Below, in pieces: positions 1-8,667 of a DNA stretch of 64,000 bases. Numbering within the stretch: the first letter of the stretch is position 1; each line of letters begins with the position of its first letter. Origin of the DNA: Sphingomonas sp. R-74633 (GTDB taxonomy: Bacteria; Pseudomonadota; Alphaproteobacteria; Sphingomonadales; Sphingomonadaceae); assembly GCF_013416555.1 (NCBI RefSeq), contig NZ_JACCFG010000003.1:1-64000 (forward strand), given 5' to 3'. A program made the translations under genes and the position numbers. The notes beneath the pieces are model-generated. The model worked only from the letters and a program-made list of their open reading frames with translations, was not told where the DNA came from and made no database searches.

Positions 1-2
1 CC

Positions 3-590
3 GACAAGCGCGTCGAGCTGCTCACCCCGCTCGCCAAGGCGCATGGCACCGATCTCGGCAACGAAGTCGCCAGCCTCGGCGTCCAGGTCCATGGCGGCAT
101 GGGCTATATCGAGGAGACCGGCGCCGCCCAGCATTTCCGCGACGCGCGGATCACGCCGATTTATGAGGGCACCAACGGCATTCAGGCTGCCGATCTGGTC
201 GGGCGCAAGCTCAGCATGGACAATGGCGGCACGCTGTTGGGGCTGCTCAGCGAGATGCGCGAGGATGCCGAGGATACCGGCCTGCTCAACCTGATCGACG
301 CCTGCGAGGAAGTCGCGCGCAACCTGCTGACCAGCGAAATGGATGACCGGCTCGCTGCCAGCTATCCGTTCCTGACGATGCTCTCGACGGCAGTCTGCGG
401 CTGGCTGATGGAAGCCTCGGGCCGCGCCGCTGCGCGCAGCGAGGGTGACCCGGCCTTCCTCAAGATGAAGCAGGCAGCCGCCCGTTTTTATGTCGAGCAG
501 ATCGTCCCCGAGGCAATGGGGCTCAAGCCTGCCGCGATGGCAAAGGCGGAAATGCTCTACGCGATCGATGCCGAGGGCTTCGCCGCGTAG
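3..590 (+). CDS. Acyl-CoA dehydrogenase, C-terminal part (5' end outside window)
   Basis: The reading frame is open from the left edge and ends at TAG 588-590, giving the last 195 residues. The visible segment GGMGYIEETGAAQHFRD, followed by ITPIYEGTNGIQ, is the conserved helical C-terminal domain of flavin-dependent acyl-CoA dehydrogenases, where the glycine-rich stretch contacts FAD and the YEGT motif lies by the acyl-CoA pocket. It would oxidise acyl-CoA thioesters and pass electrons to ETF. The tail after YEGTNGIQ is long (about 130 residues with ALGLLSEMRED-like helices), as in the larger proteobacterial members annotated for medium or long chains. Chain length specificity cannot be read from this part. 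The next gene is on the other strand. Confidence 0.9.
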   Translation, partial: DKRVELLTPLAKAHGTDLGNEVASLGVQVHGGMGYIEETGAAQHFRDARITPIYEGTNGIQAADLVGRKLSMDNGGTLLGLLSEMREDAEDTGLLNLIDACEEVARNLLTSEMDDRLAASYPFLTMLSTAVCGWLMEASGRAAARSEGDPAFLKMKQAAARFYVEQIVPEAMGLKPAAMAKAEMLYAIDAEGFAA

Positions 591-607
591 AGCCTTCCCC
601 CTTTAAC

Positions 608-2206
608 TCATTTGCCCACCGGCCCCGAGGTTGTGGTCGGGGACGGCGTAGGCGTATTCTTCGGCACCGGCACCCGGTCGCTGATCGCCCACATCGAATC
701 GACCTTGAGCAGTCCGTTGAAGATCGGATTGCTCTGTTGATAGATGTCGAGCGCGCCTGGCCCCGGCTTGGCAAGATAGCTCGAATTGCCGTTCGGCGCC
801 GCGGCGCGGTGATGGCAATTCATGCAGTTGGTGCGGATCGGGTGATCGGCCGCCAGCTCGATATAGGGGTTGTAGGCGACCGGCCAGGTCGTCCCCCTGG
901 GCACCGCCGGAAAGCCATAGGTCGAGGTCATCAGATAATGGCGCCACGGCCCGGGCGCCTGGCCGGCCGGGATGTTCGGCCGGTTGGCGGCATAAGGCCC
1001 CTGATCGGGCTTGTCGTGCCACCAGACCGACTGGAAGGTCCAGGCGCCCTGCTCCTTGGTGATCATGTGCATCGCGATCATCACCAGTTGGTCGCCCGGC
1101 TGGAACATCCGGCCATAGGCCCAATAGGCAGAGGCATCGAGGATCGCGCGGTCACACGCGTCCATCGTCGCGAGGTTGGGCTCGTAATGGTAGAACTGCT
1201 CCGTCCCGACCACCTGCGGCCTCTGATAGGTGTTCGGCCCGATCGGCGTGCCGCCCATGGTGACGCCGTGCAGGAAGCTTACCGAGGCGGGGATGACCTG
1301 TGCCTGCGGCGTGGCCGTCACCGCGACGGCGCGCGGCCACATTTTCTGGATCTCGTAGCCGGCATATTGGCCAGCGTCCGACGCCTGGTCGTCCCAGACC
1401 GGCAGCGCCGAGAAACCACCCCTGGGCACCGGCCACATCATCGGCTTGAGCACGATCGACTGAGGCGGCATCGCCGGGATATCGGCCTGAGCCGACCCCT
1501 TGGGCAGCATCCCCTGCAAGGTGGCGGTCTGGTAGAGACCCTTGCCGCGAATCCAGTCGAACGCCGCCTGGTTGTAGGTGACGCCGGCGACCATGATGTC
1601 GCCATTGTTCTCGAAGGTCGGGCCATCGGCCAGCGCAGCGCTGGCGCCGCTGCCCTGGATGCACTGCGTTTTCGCATAGCGCTTCACCACTTCGGCAGGC
1701 AGCGGATATTGCGGCGCCACCGGAAAGTTGATCGGATCGCTGCCATTGAGGAATTTGCGCTGCCGCATCGGCAGTGTCGGCGGGCCGGCGAGCATGCCGC
1801 CGATCAGCTTGGTGCCGTCTTCCGCCGTGATCGCCGCGCTGGCCGACGGGCTCGGGCTCGGGCTCGGGCTGGGCGTGTTGCCGGCAAAGGCCTGGGTGGA
1901 GGTGCACCAGCTGCGCCACACCGGCTCGCCGGCACCGCTGTTGAGCGCCGCCCAGAGATACCAGCCATGCGTGCGCGCGCGTGCCTGATCGCCTGCGGCC
2001 ACCCATTTCTCGATCGTGCCGGGCGGTTGCGGATAATCGAAATTGGCCGGGATCGGTGCAGGATTGACGCAGACCTGCGGTGCGCCGCCCGCGGCGGTGC
2101 CCGGCTCAGGTTGCTTTTCGGTGCAGGCGACAATTCCAGCAAGCAAAACCGCTGCGGGAAGCAGCAACAGCGCCGGATTATTCAGGCGCGCGTCCAGTAT
2201 AGACAT
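608..2206 (-). CDS. Lipoprotein with a single c-type haem motif (CxxCH), function unknown
   Basis: I do not recognise a named family. The 532-residue product begins with a lipoprotein signal: hydrophobic residues 12-27 then LAGIVAC with the lipid-attachment Cys at 28. A Thr-Pro-(Ser-Pro)n linker follows at about residues 120-135, encoded by the hexamer-like repeat near 1849-1872. Near the C-terminus CMNCHH (Cys461, Cys464, His465) is a canonical covalent haem-attachment site. So it is probably an exported, lipid-anchored monohaem protein. The start at 2206 is chosen over an in-frame ATG 11 codons upstream because AGGGGG lies just before it and the signal peptide then begins directly. Convergent with the acyl-CoA dehydrogenase, 17 bp apart. 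Redox partner and substrate are unknown. Confidence 0.75.
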   Translation of the reverse strand: MSILDARLNNPALLLLPAAVLLAGIVACTEKQPEPGTAAGGAPQVCVNPAPIPANFDYPQPPGTIEKWVAAGDQARARTHGWYLWAALNSGAGEPVWRSWCTSTQAFAGNTPSPSPSPSPSASAAITAEDGTKLIGGMLAGPPTLPMRQRKFLNGSDPINFPVAPQYPLPAEVVKRYAKTQCIQGSGASAALADGPTFENNGDIMVAGVTYNQAAFDWIRGKGLYQTATLQGMLPKGSAQADIPAMPPQSIVLKPMMWPVPRGGFSALPVWDDQASDAGQYAGYEIQKMWPRAVAVTATPQAQVIPASVSFLHGVTMGGTPIGPNTYQRPQVVGTEQFYHYEPNLATMDACDRAILDASAYWAYGRMFQPGDQLVMIAMHMITKEQGAWTFQSVWWHDKPDQGPYAANRPNIPAGQAPGPWRHYLMTSTYGFPAVPRGTTWPVAYNPYIELAADHPIRTNCMNCHHRAAAPNGNSSYLAKPGPGALDIYQQSNPIFNGLLKVDSMWAISDRVPVPKNTPTPSPTTTSGPVGK

Positions 2207-2342
2207 GGCATCCCCCTGACTTTGGATGCCATGCAACATACGCGCTTGCGGGAAATGTCTTGCAGGCTATTGGCGCCGAATTGGTTTAACCTGAAGCAAT
2301 AGCTACAGGAAAACCCCGAACCGCCGCGCCGCTTTAAAACGA

Positions 2343-2642
2343 TCAGTGACTGCGGTTGCCGCCCGGATCGGCGCGGAAGCCGTTATCGGCACCGGCGACG
2401 CAGCGCTCGTCCTCGGGGTTCTTCTTGCAGAGCTTGCGCAGTTCCTTGCCCTCGCGAGCTTCCTTCTCGCGCATCTTGCGGCCGTAATTGCGATCGGACT
2501 CGTCCTGGCTGGTCGTCGCCCAGTCCGCTGCCTGCGCGCCGGCCTTCACCGGGAGCGTAGCAACATCGACGATCGTCTTGGCGATGCAGCCACCGCTGAG
2601 CAGCGGCAGCGCCGCAACGATCGGAACCAGAAACTTGCGCAT
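2343..2642 (-). CDS. Small lipoprotein, unknown function
   Basis: This 99-residue protein starts MRKFLVPIVAAL and has a lipobox LSGGC with the acylated Cys at 19. The mature part is charged and helical (DRNYGRKMREKEAREGKELRK), followed by two Cys residues that could form a disulfide (LCKKNPEDERC). It therefore looks like a short periplasm-facing lipoprotein with a helical body. The ATG at 2642 is preceded by AAGG; a longer in-frame extension to 2687 would destroy the signal peptide. It begins 8 bp downstream of the glpQ-like stop, so the two are likely co-transcribed. No function is assigned. Confidence 0.7.
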   Translation of the reverse strand: MRKFLVPIVAALPLLSGGCIAKTIVDVATLPVKAGAQAADWATTSQDESDRNYGRKMREKEAREGKELRKLCKKNPEDERCVAGADNGFRADPGGNRSH

Positions 2643-2649
2643 AAAAACC

Positions 2650-3723
2650 TTAGCCCCCCGCGCGCCCGTGCGACCCCGCTGCCGCATCCCGCGCTTCTAC
2701 CCCAATATAGGGGAAATCGGTGAAGAAACCGTCCACGCCAAGTCCGATGAAATACTCGATTTCTTCTTTGATGCGACCATGTTCGGCCGGATTTGCGCCG
2801 GAACGGTAGCTGGGCAGGAGGAAGAAGTTCTCCGCGCGAAACGTCCAGGGGTGAAGTTTCAGGCCGGCGGCGTGCGCATCGGCGATCAGCGTCGTCGCAG
2901 GACCCGAAGCCGGCTGGATCATCGTCAGTTCGGGACCGATCCCATAGGCATAGGTGGCGACCGCCTTCAGCCCCTCCGGCGTGATCATCGCCTTGTAGCT
3001 CGGCTGCGCGCCGTCAGCCGGGCCGCCGGCGCCCGCCATCAGCTGGATCAGGCGGACCTTGGTCATCGTCCTGAGCTTCTTGAGGTTGTTCACTTCGAAC
3101 GACTGGATGAATACCGGCGCATCGGCGCGATCCCAGCCCGCCGCCTTGAGCTTGTCGACCAGCCGCTGCTCGACCGGCAGCCCGATCGAAGCGAAATAGG
3201 TCGGATGCTTGGTCTCGGGATAAATGCCGATCGTGCGGCCGGTTTCCTTCGACGCCTTCTTGGCGAGCGCGATCACTTCGTCGAGCGTCGGGATCTCGGC
3301 CTGGCCGTCGAACTTGGTGTTCTCGGGTCGCAGCTTGGGAAGGCGCTCCCTGGCGCGCAGCGTCTTGAGCTCGGCGAGGGTGAAATCCTCGGTGAACCAG
3401 CCGGTCATCGTCTCGCCATCGATCGTCTTGGTCGCCTTGCGAGCAGCGAACTCGGGGTGGTTCGCGACGTCGGTGGTCTCGGTGATGTTATTTTCGTGCC
3501 GGGCGACCAGCACACCGTCCTTGGTCGGCACCAGATCGGGCTCGATGAAATCGGCACCCTGTTCGATCGCGCGAGTATAGGAGAGCAGCGTGTGTTCGGG
3601 GCGCTCGCCCGAGGCGCCGCGATGCGCGATGACGATGACCTTGTCCGTGTGCATGGCATGACCTTGCCCCAGTGCCACGCCCGGCACCATCAGCATCAAC
3701 GCGGCAATCAACGATCTCGTCAC
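2650..3723 (-). CDS. glpQ: Periplasmic glycerophosphodiester phosphodiesterase
   Basis: The product (357 aa) hydrolyses glycerophosphodiesters to glycerol-3-phosphate and an alcohol. A Sec signal peptide occupies residues 1-19 (ALMLMVPGVALG). The GDPD TIM-barrel signature follows directly: His34-Arg35-Gly36, Glu61-x-Asp63 and the second catalytic His76 (KDGVLVARHEN). Its length matches the periplasmic GlpQ branch rather than the shorter cytosolic UgpQ. The insertion with AARKATKTIDGETMTGWF is typical of GlpQ. It leads a two-gene minus-strand unit with the small lipoprotein and is divergent from xdhC with 61 bp between start codons. There is no glpT or ugp transporter next to it. Confidence 0.9.
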   Translation of the reverse strand: MTRSLIAALMLMVPGVALGQGHAMHTDKVIVIAHRGASGERPEHTLLSYTRAIEQGADFIEPDLVPTKDGVLVARHENNITETTDVANHPEFAARKATKTIDGETMTGWFTEDFTLAELKTLRARERLPKLRPENTKFDGQAEIPTLDEVIALAKKASKETGRTIGIYPETKHPTYFASIGLPVEQRLVDKLKAAGWDRADAPVFIQSFEVNNLKKLRTMTKVRLIQLMAGAGGPADGAQPSYKAMITPEGLKAVATYAYGIGPELTMIQPASGPATTLIADAHAAGLKLHPWTFRAENFFLLPSYRSGANPAEHGRIKEEIEYFIGLGVDGFFTDFPYIGVEARDAAAGSHGRAGG

Positions 3724-3784
3724 GAAACTCTCCCTTCGTTACGGGGTTGGGCCTAAACCCGGCTTGTGACGGTTGCGAGGCGAT

Positions 3785-4696
3785 ATGGCGGATAACGACA
3801 GCGTGCTTGCGGCGGCCCGCGCCTGGAAGGGCGAACGACTGGCGCTGGCCACCGTCGTCTCGACCTGGGGGTCTGCACCGCGGCCGCGCGGCAGCCATAT
3901 GATCGTCCACGAAGACGGGCGGTTCGAGGGATCAGTCTCCGGCGGTTGCGTCGAGACCGACATATTGCAGACCGCCGCAGAAGTGATCGCCGGCGCGCCC
4001 GCGACAGTGAAGCAATATGGCGTCGCCGATCCCGCGGCGTGGGAGGTCGGCCTCCCCTGTGGCGGGGAGATCTCGGTCCTGGTCCAGCCGGTATCGGATC
4101 GCGGCTTTCCCGCCGCGCTGTTCGACGCAATCGACGCGGCACGCGCCTGCGGCCATTACCTCGATATCGACACCGACCTCGCCACCGGCCGTTCCGGAAC
4201 CGGGCCGGGGGAGTTTCTCAACCGCTACGATCCGCCACGCCGGCTGCTGATCATCGGCGCGGTGCAGATCGCCCAGACGCTCGCCGGGCTGGCGCGCGAA
4301 CTGGGCATCGCAACAACAATCATCGATCCGCGCGGGAGATTTTTGACGCCCGAGCGTTTCCCCGGAGTGACGCTCGACGACAGATGGCCCGACGAGGCCG
4401 TGACCGCCCTGCAGCCAGATCCCGCCACGGCCGTGGTGACGCTCAGTCACGATCCCAAGATCGACGATGCCGCGCTCGCCGCGGCACTGCGCTTCCGCAC
4501 CGGCTATGTGGCCGCGCTCGGCTCGCGCAAGAGCCACGCGGCCAGGCTGGAGCGGCTTGCTGCGCTGGGATTTTCCGAGGCCGACGTCGCCAGGATCGAA
4601 GGCCCTGCCGGGCTCGCCATCGGCGCGATCGGCCCCGCCGAGATCGCGCTTTCCATCGCCGCAGCCATGGTGAAGAAATTTCATGCTCAAGCCTGA
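3785..4696 (+). CDS. XdhC/CoxI family molybdoenzyme maturation protein
   Basis: This 303-residue protein belongs to the XdhC/CoxI family, which binds molybdenum cofactor and helps insert its sulfurated form into xanthine dehydrogenase-type or CO dehydrogenase-type enzymes. The N-terminal XdhC domain shows the STWGSAPRPRGSHM and SVSGGCVE signatures; the C-terminal half is a Rossmann domain (LLIIGAVQIAQTLAGLAREL) ending in GSRKSHAARLERL. The ATG at 3785 is preceded by GAGG at 5 bp, so the TTG 12 bp upstream is not needed. It overlaps the nucleotidyltransferase by 14 bp. No molybdoenzyme subunits are in the window, so its client is unknown. Confidence 0.88.
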   Translation: MADNDSVLAAARAWKGERLALATVVSTWGSAPRPRGSHMIVHEDGRFEGSVSGGCVETDILQTAAEVIAGAPATVKQYGVADPAAWEVGLPCGGEISVLVQPVSDRGFPAALFDAIDAARACGHYLDIDTDLATGRSGTGPGEFLNRYDPPRRLLIIGAVQIAQTLAGLARELGIATTIIDPRGRFLTPERFPGVTLDDRWPDEAVTALQPDPATAVVTLSHDPKIDDAALAAALRFRTGYVAALGSRKSHAARLERLAALGFSEADVARIEGPAGLAIGAIGPAEIALSIAAAMVKKFHAQA

Positions 4697-5327
4697 TCAG
4701 GTCGCCCTCATCCTGCTCGCCGCGGGCCGCTCGCACCGGTTCAACGATGGCGACAAGCTTGCCGAGCCCTTCCTCGACAAGCCGCTCGCCTATCATGTGG
4801 TAACGGCGCTCTCGCACGTACCCTTTGCCGCCAGGATCGCCGTGGTATCGGACACCGAACTCGACTTCGCCGCGCTCGGTTATGACGTAGTCGAGAACCC
4901 CGATCCTTCGCTCGGCCAGGCGCGCTCGCTCTGCTTCGGCGTATCGCGCGCGCAAGAACTCGGCGCCGAAGCGGTGCTGGTCGCGCTTGCCGACATGCCC
5001 CGCGTCACCGCCGCGCATATCCGCCGGATGATGGACGCCGCCGACGGTGCTGCGACGATCGTCGCTTCGTCCGACGGGGTGAGCCCGATGCCGCCGGCGC
5101 TGTTCGGCAGGGACGTGTTTCCCGAACTGCTCAAGCTCGAAGGCGATCACGGCGCGCGCGACCTGATCCGGCGTGGCCACCATGTCATCGCCCCGCCCGC
5201 CGAGCTCGTCGACATCGACACGCAGGACGACCTGCGCGAACTGCGCGAGCTCTATGGCTTGCGAACCGACGGGCTGCCCGAACAGCCGCCCGCGCTCATT
5301 CGTGACGCAGCGCGTCGATCGGATTGA
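4683..5327 (+). CDS. MocA/MobA-like nucleotidyltransferase
   Basis: The protein (214 aa) has a GT-A nucleotidyltransferase fold of the MobA/MocA type. The N-terminal nucleotide loop reads LLAAGRSHRFNDGDKL in place of the stricter MobA LAGGxSxRMGxDK, and VALADMPRVTAAHI supplies the metal-binding aspartate. Given the overlapping xdhC, the best reading is molybdopterin cytidylyltransferase activity, making the cytosine-dinucleotide cofactor of xanthine-oxidase family enzymes. The ATG at 4683 sits inside the end of xdhC, implying translational coupling. Its last 32 bp overlap the end of the convergent MacB-like permease gene. Substrate (CTP or GTP) is inferred from context only. Confidence 0.82.
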   Translation: MLKPDQVALILLAAGRSHRFNDGDKLAEPFLDKPLAYHVVTALSHVPFAARIAVVSDTELDFAALGYDVVENPDPSLGQARSLCFGVSRAQELGAEAVLVALADMPRVTAAHIRRMMDAADGAATIVASSDGVSPMPPALFGRDVFPELLKLEGDHGARDLIRRGHHVIAPPAELVDIDTQDDLRELRELYGLRTDGLPEQPPALIRDAARRSD

Positions 5328-6504
5328 GGCTCGCCGCGCGCCGCGCCGGGAAATAGCCGAACACCACGCCGATGATTGCCGAGATCGCAAAGGCGATCAC
5401 GTTGATCTGGATGTCGAACAGGAAGGGCAAGGAGCCCAGCCACGACATCAGCGCCACGGCCATCTGTGCCAATAGCAGCCCGATCACGCCGCCCAGCATC
5501 GATAGCACCACGGCCTCGACCAGGAACTGCATCAGCACCTCGGCGGCGACGGCGCCGATGGCGAGGCGGATGCCGATCTCGCGCGTCCGCTCGGTGACTG
5601 ACACCAGCATGATGTTCATGATGCCGATGCCGCCCACGACCAGGCTGATTCCAGCCACCGCGGCGACGATCTGGGTGAGCAACGTCGTCGTACCGGTCAA
5701 TGTCGCGCTGATTTGCGCCGTGTCGAAGATGTTGAAATCATCGTCCTTGCCGCCGGTGATGTTGCGGCGCTGGCGCAGCAGGTCGGTGATCGACGCCTGG
5801 ACCTGCGCGCTGTCATAGTCGGGATCGGTACCGACCAGCATCAGGCGAATGTCGCGCGTGCCGGTGAAACGGCGCTGGACCTGCTTGATCGGCATGATGA
5901 TCACATCGTCCTGGTCGCCGCCAAAGCCCGCCTGGCCGCGCGTGGAGACGATGCCGATCACGTCGCACGATACACCGTTGACGCGGATCCGGTCGCCCAC
6001 TGCCGCGCCGCCATGGAACAGGTTGGTGCGGATCGTGTTGCCGATGATGCAGACGGCCTTGCCGGCTTGCTCCTCGGTGTTGTTCCAGTAACGCCCCTCG
6101 ACCAGCGGCCAGGGCTGGACCTTGAAATAGTCGTTGGTGGTGCCGTTGATCGTCGTTGACCAGTTGGCGCCGTTATAGATCACCGTCGCGGTACTTTGCG
6201 CCTGGGGCGCGACCGCAGTGACGCCGGTGATTTGCCGGCGGATCGCAGTGACATCGTCTTCCTTGAAGTCGGGCGGGCGCGGGCCGCCGCCGCCGCGGCC
6301 GAAGCCCTGGCCCGGGCGGATCTGCAGGATGTTGGTGCCGAGTGCAGAGATCTGCTGCTGCACCGCGGCCGTTGTCGCCTTGCCGAGCGTGACCATGGTG
6401 ACCACCGCCGCGACGCCAATGATAATGCCGAGCGCGGTCAGGATCGAGCGCAGCTTGTGGCGCAGGATCGATCGGATCGCGAGGATGAAGGTAGTGCCGA
6501 ACAT
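5296..6504 (-). CDS. MacB-type ABC transporter permease
   Basis: The 402-residue permease begins MFGTTFILAIRSILRHKLRSI, then a membrane segment around residues 20-42, a large periplasmic domain (about 45-270, MacB_PCD type), and three C-terminal helices of the FtsX domain ending in YFPARRAASLNPIDALRHE. That arrangement is the mechanotransmission transporter MacB with the ATPase on a separate chain. It would drive export of a drug, peptide or lipid through the adaptor and outer-membrane channel encoded upstream. The start overlaps the ATPase stop by one base (TAATG), so translation is coupled. The gene end overlaps the convergent mocA-like gene. Confidence 0.92.
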   Translation of the reverse strand: MFGTTFILAIRSILRHKLRSILTALGIIIGVAAVVTMVTLGKATTAAVQQQISALGTNILQIRPGQGFGRGGGGPRPPDFKEDDVTAIRRQITGVTAVAPQAQSTATVIYNGANWSTTINGTTNDYFKVQPWPLVEGRYWNNTEEQAGKAVCIIGNTIRTNLFHGGAAVGDRIRVNGVSCDVIGIVSTRGQAGFGGDQDDVIIMPIKQVQRRFTGTRDIRLMLVGTDPDYDSAQVQASITDLLRQRRNITGGKDDDFNIFDTAQISATLTGTTTLLTQIVAAVAGISLVVGGIGIMNIMLVSVTERTREIGIRLAIGAVAAEVLMQFLVEAVVLSMLGGVIGLLLAQMAVALMSWLGSLPFLFDIQINVIAFAISAIIGVVFGYFPARRAASLNPIDALRHE

Positions 6505-7247
6505 TATTGGGTCACGACCTCGCCCTGGTGGTGGTTCGCCTCGATCCGCTCGACCAGCCCGTCCTTGAAATGGATGATAGTACGCGCGAACGCGGCCATG
6601 TCGGGCTCGTGCGTGACCATCAGCACGGTGATGTTGCTCGTCTTGTTGAGATCGGTGAGCAGCTCCATGATCTCCACCGAACGCTCGGAGTCGAGGTTGC
6701 CCGTCGGCTCGTCGGCAAGCAGCACATCGGGATTGGTGACGATCGCGCGGGCGATCGCAACGCGCTGCTGCTGGCCGCCCGAAAGCTCGCCGGGGGTATG
6801 ATCCCACCAGTCCTTGAGCCCAACCTTGTCGAGCGCGGCCATCGCCGCCTCGCGCCGTTCCTTCTTTGGATCGCCGCGATAGAGCAGAGGCAGCTCGACA
6901 TTCTCGAGCGCCGAGGTGCGCGCGAGCAGGTTGAAGCCCTGGAAGACGAAGCCAAGATATTTGCGCCGGAGCAGCGCGCGCTGATCGCGGCCAAGCTTTT
7001 CGACATGCACGCCCTTGAACCGGAACTCGCCGCCGCTCGGCACATCGAGGCAGCCGAGGATGTTCATCGTCGTCGACTTGCCCGATCCCGACGGGCCCAT
7101 CACCGCGACGAAATCGCCGGCGCTGATGTCGAGGTCGATGCCCTTCAGCGCCTGGAAAGCGGTCGCGCCTTCGCCATAGGTCTTGATGACCTTGCGGAGC
7201 TGGATCAGCGGCGCGCCGCCCTTGCTGCGCCCATCACTGGCCGCCAC
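6504..7247 (-). CDS. ABC transporter ATP-binding protein, MacB/LolD type
   Basis: The 247-residue ATPase shows Walker A GPSGSGKS at residues 51-58, Q-loop FQGFNLL, signature LSGGQQQR and Walker B VLLADEPTGNLDS, followed by the switch His in VTHEPD. The MacB/LolD subfamily marker GNLDS is present. I chose the GTG at 7247: it has GGAGG 5 bp upstream, lies 14 bp inside the end of the adaptor gene, and gives the usual length; the longer ATG frame only adds the antisense-like Ala/Arg run. It energises the permease encoded by the next gene. Confidence 0.9.
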   Translation of the reverse strand: MAASDGRSKGGAPLIQLRKVIKTYGEGATAFQALKGIDLDISAGDFVAVMGPSGSGKSTTMNILGCLDVPSGGEFRFKGVHVEKLGRDQRALLRRKYLGFVFQGFNLLARTSALENVELPLLYRGDPKKERREAAMAALDKVGLKDWWDHTPGELSGGQQQRVAIARAIVTNPDVLLADEPTGNLDSERSVEIMELLTDLNKTSNITVLMVTHEPDMAAFARTIIHFKDGLVERIEANHHQGEVVTQ

Positions 7248-8667
7248 GCTGACCTCCCGAACCACCGCCCGAGCTGCCGCCCTGGCCGCCCGAGCGGCGC
7301 TGACCGCTGCCCGAGCGCCGCTGGCCGGAGCTGTTGCCCGCAAGCTGGCCGGTGATCACCTTGGCGCCGGGCTTGAGATCGCCGCCGGTGACTTCGGTCA
7401 CGGTACCGTCCGTATCGCCGGTGGTGACTGCGACGGGCTGCGGCTTGCCCTCTGCATCGAGGACATAGATCTGCTGCTTGCCCGTGCCCGCGGCACCGCC
7501 CGCCTGCTTGTCCGCGCCGCCAGCGCTGCGCCGGCTGGGTCGACGCGGGACCAGCGCCCCGGCGATACCGCTGCCCGAACTGCTGGCGCTGGCAGACGGC
7601 GTTGCCGGCGTGAAGCGCAGCGCGGCATTGGGCACCAGCAGCACATTCGGCTTGGACTTGGTGATGATCTCCGCCGTCGCGGTCATGCCCGGGCGCAGCT
7701 GCTGGTCGGCATTGGCTACACTCAGCACCGCTGCATAGGAGACGACCTGCGCACTGGTGGTGCTCGTCGTCGTGCTGCTGCTCGACGAGGTCGATGCGGT
7801 CAGGTTCGAGCCGAGATCGACGCGGGTGATCGTCGCCGGGAAGGTCTTGCCCGGGAATGCGTCAACGGTGAAGCTGGCGAGCTGGCCTTCCTTGACCGAG
7901 CCGACATCGGCCTCGTCGATCGCGACCTGCAGTTCCATCGCGCTCAGATCCTCGGCGATGACGAACAGGGTCGGCGTGTTGAACGAGGCGGCGACCGTCT
8001 GGCCCTCGTCGATCTGGCGGACGAGCACCACGCCGTTCACCGGCGCGCGGATCACCGCCTTGTAGCGCTGCGTCTCGTTCGAGGAGAGCGCGGCGCGCTG
8101 CGACACGACATTGGCCTGCGCCGAGCGGACGCCGGCGACGGCACGCTGCACATCGGCGCGGGCCGTTTCCATTTCAACCTTGGCAGGCACCTTGCCGCCG
8201 GACAGCCGGCTGACTTCCTCCAGACGCGCCAGGTTTGCCTGCGCCTGGGCAAGCGTCGCCTGGTTCTGCGCGACCGTGGCGATCGCAGCGTTGAGCGTCG
8301 CCTTGCTCTGGGTGATCGCGTCATCGAGGCGCGAGGTATCGAGCACTGCCAGCGGCTGGCCCTTCACCACCCGGTCGTTCACATCGACCATCACCTTCTC
8401 GACCAGGCCCGAAAGCTCCGAACCCACCTGCACCTGGTTGGTCGGGGCGAGCTTGCCGGTGGCGGAAACCGTCACGGTCAGGTTGCCACGCTGGGCTTCC
8501 TCGGTCGCATATCTGGTCTCGGTGCTGGTGCCGAAGAAGCGCCAGCCGAGCAGGATCACCAGCAGCGCGCCAAGTCCGATCAGGCCCCATTTTAGCCAGC
8601 GCCGCCACCACGGACGCGGCGGAGTGCCCAGAAAGCTGTCGAGGTTCTGGTTGGGATCAGTTGCCAT
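7234..8667 (-). CDS. Periplasmic adaptor (membrane fusion) protein, MacA/HlyD type
   Basis: This 477-residue protein links an inner-membrane transporter to an outer-membrane channel. Residues 24-47 form a membrane anchor (WGLIGLGALLVILLGW). A biotinyl-lipoyl-like segment (RGNLTVTVSATGKLAP...GSELSGLVEKVMVDVNDRV) brackets a long coiled coil at about 110-190 rich in Ala/Gln/Leu. Beta-barrel and membrane-proximal domains follow. Two low-complexity stretches are odd: a Ser/Thr run near 275-295 interrupting the barrel domain, and a C-terminal Gly/Ser/Arg/Gln tail from about 435 that codes over the ATPase start. The start overlaps the outer-membrane factor gene by 11 bp. Confidence 0.9.
   Translation of the reverse strand: MATDPNQNLDSFLGTPPRPWWRRWLKWGLIGLGALLVILLGWRFFGTSTETRYATEEAQRGNLTVTVSATGKLAPTNQVQVGSELSGLVEKVMVDVNDRVVKGQPLAVLDTSRLDDAITQSKATLNAAIATVAQNQATLAQAQANLARLEEVSRLSGGKVPAKVEMETARADVQRAVAGVRSAQANVVSQRAALSSNETQRYKAVIRAPVNGVVLVRQIDEGQTVAASFNTPTLFVIAEDLSAMELQVAIDEADVGSVKEGQLASFTVDAFPGKTFPATITRVDLGSNLTASTSSSSSTTTSTTSAQVVSYAAVLSVANADQQLRPGMTATAEIITKSKPNVLLVPNAALRFTPATPSASASSSGSGIAGALVPRRPSRRSAGGADKQAGGAAGTGKQQIYVLDAEGKPQPVAVTTGDTDGTVTEVTGGDLKPGAKVITGQLAGNSSGQRRSGSGQRRSGGQGGSSGGGSGGQRGGQ

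Noticed and set aside
1849..1872. Tandem repeat considered as CRISPR or VNTR outside genes
   Set aside because: It is a 6-nt periodic coding repeat for Ser-Pro within the lipoprotein gene, with no spacers.
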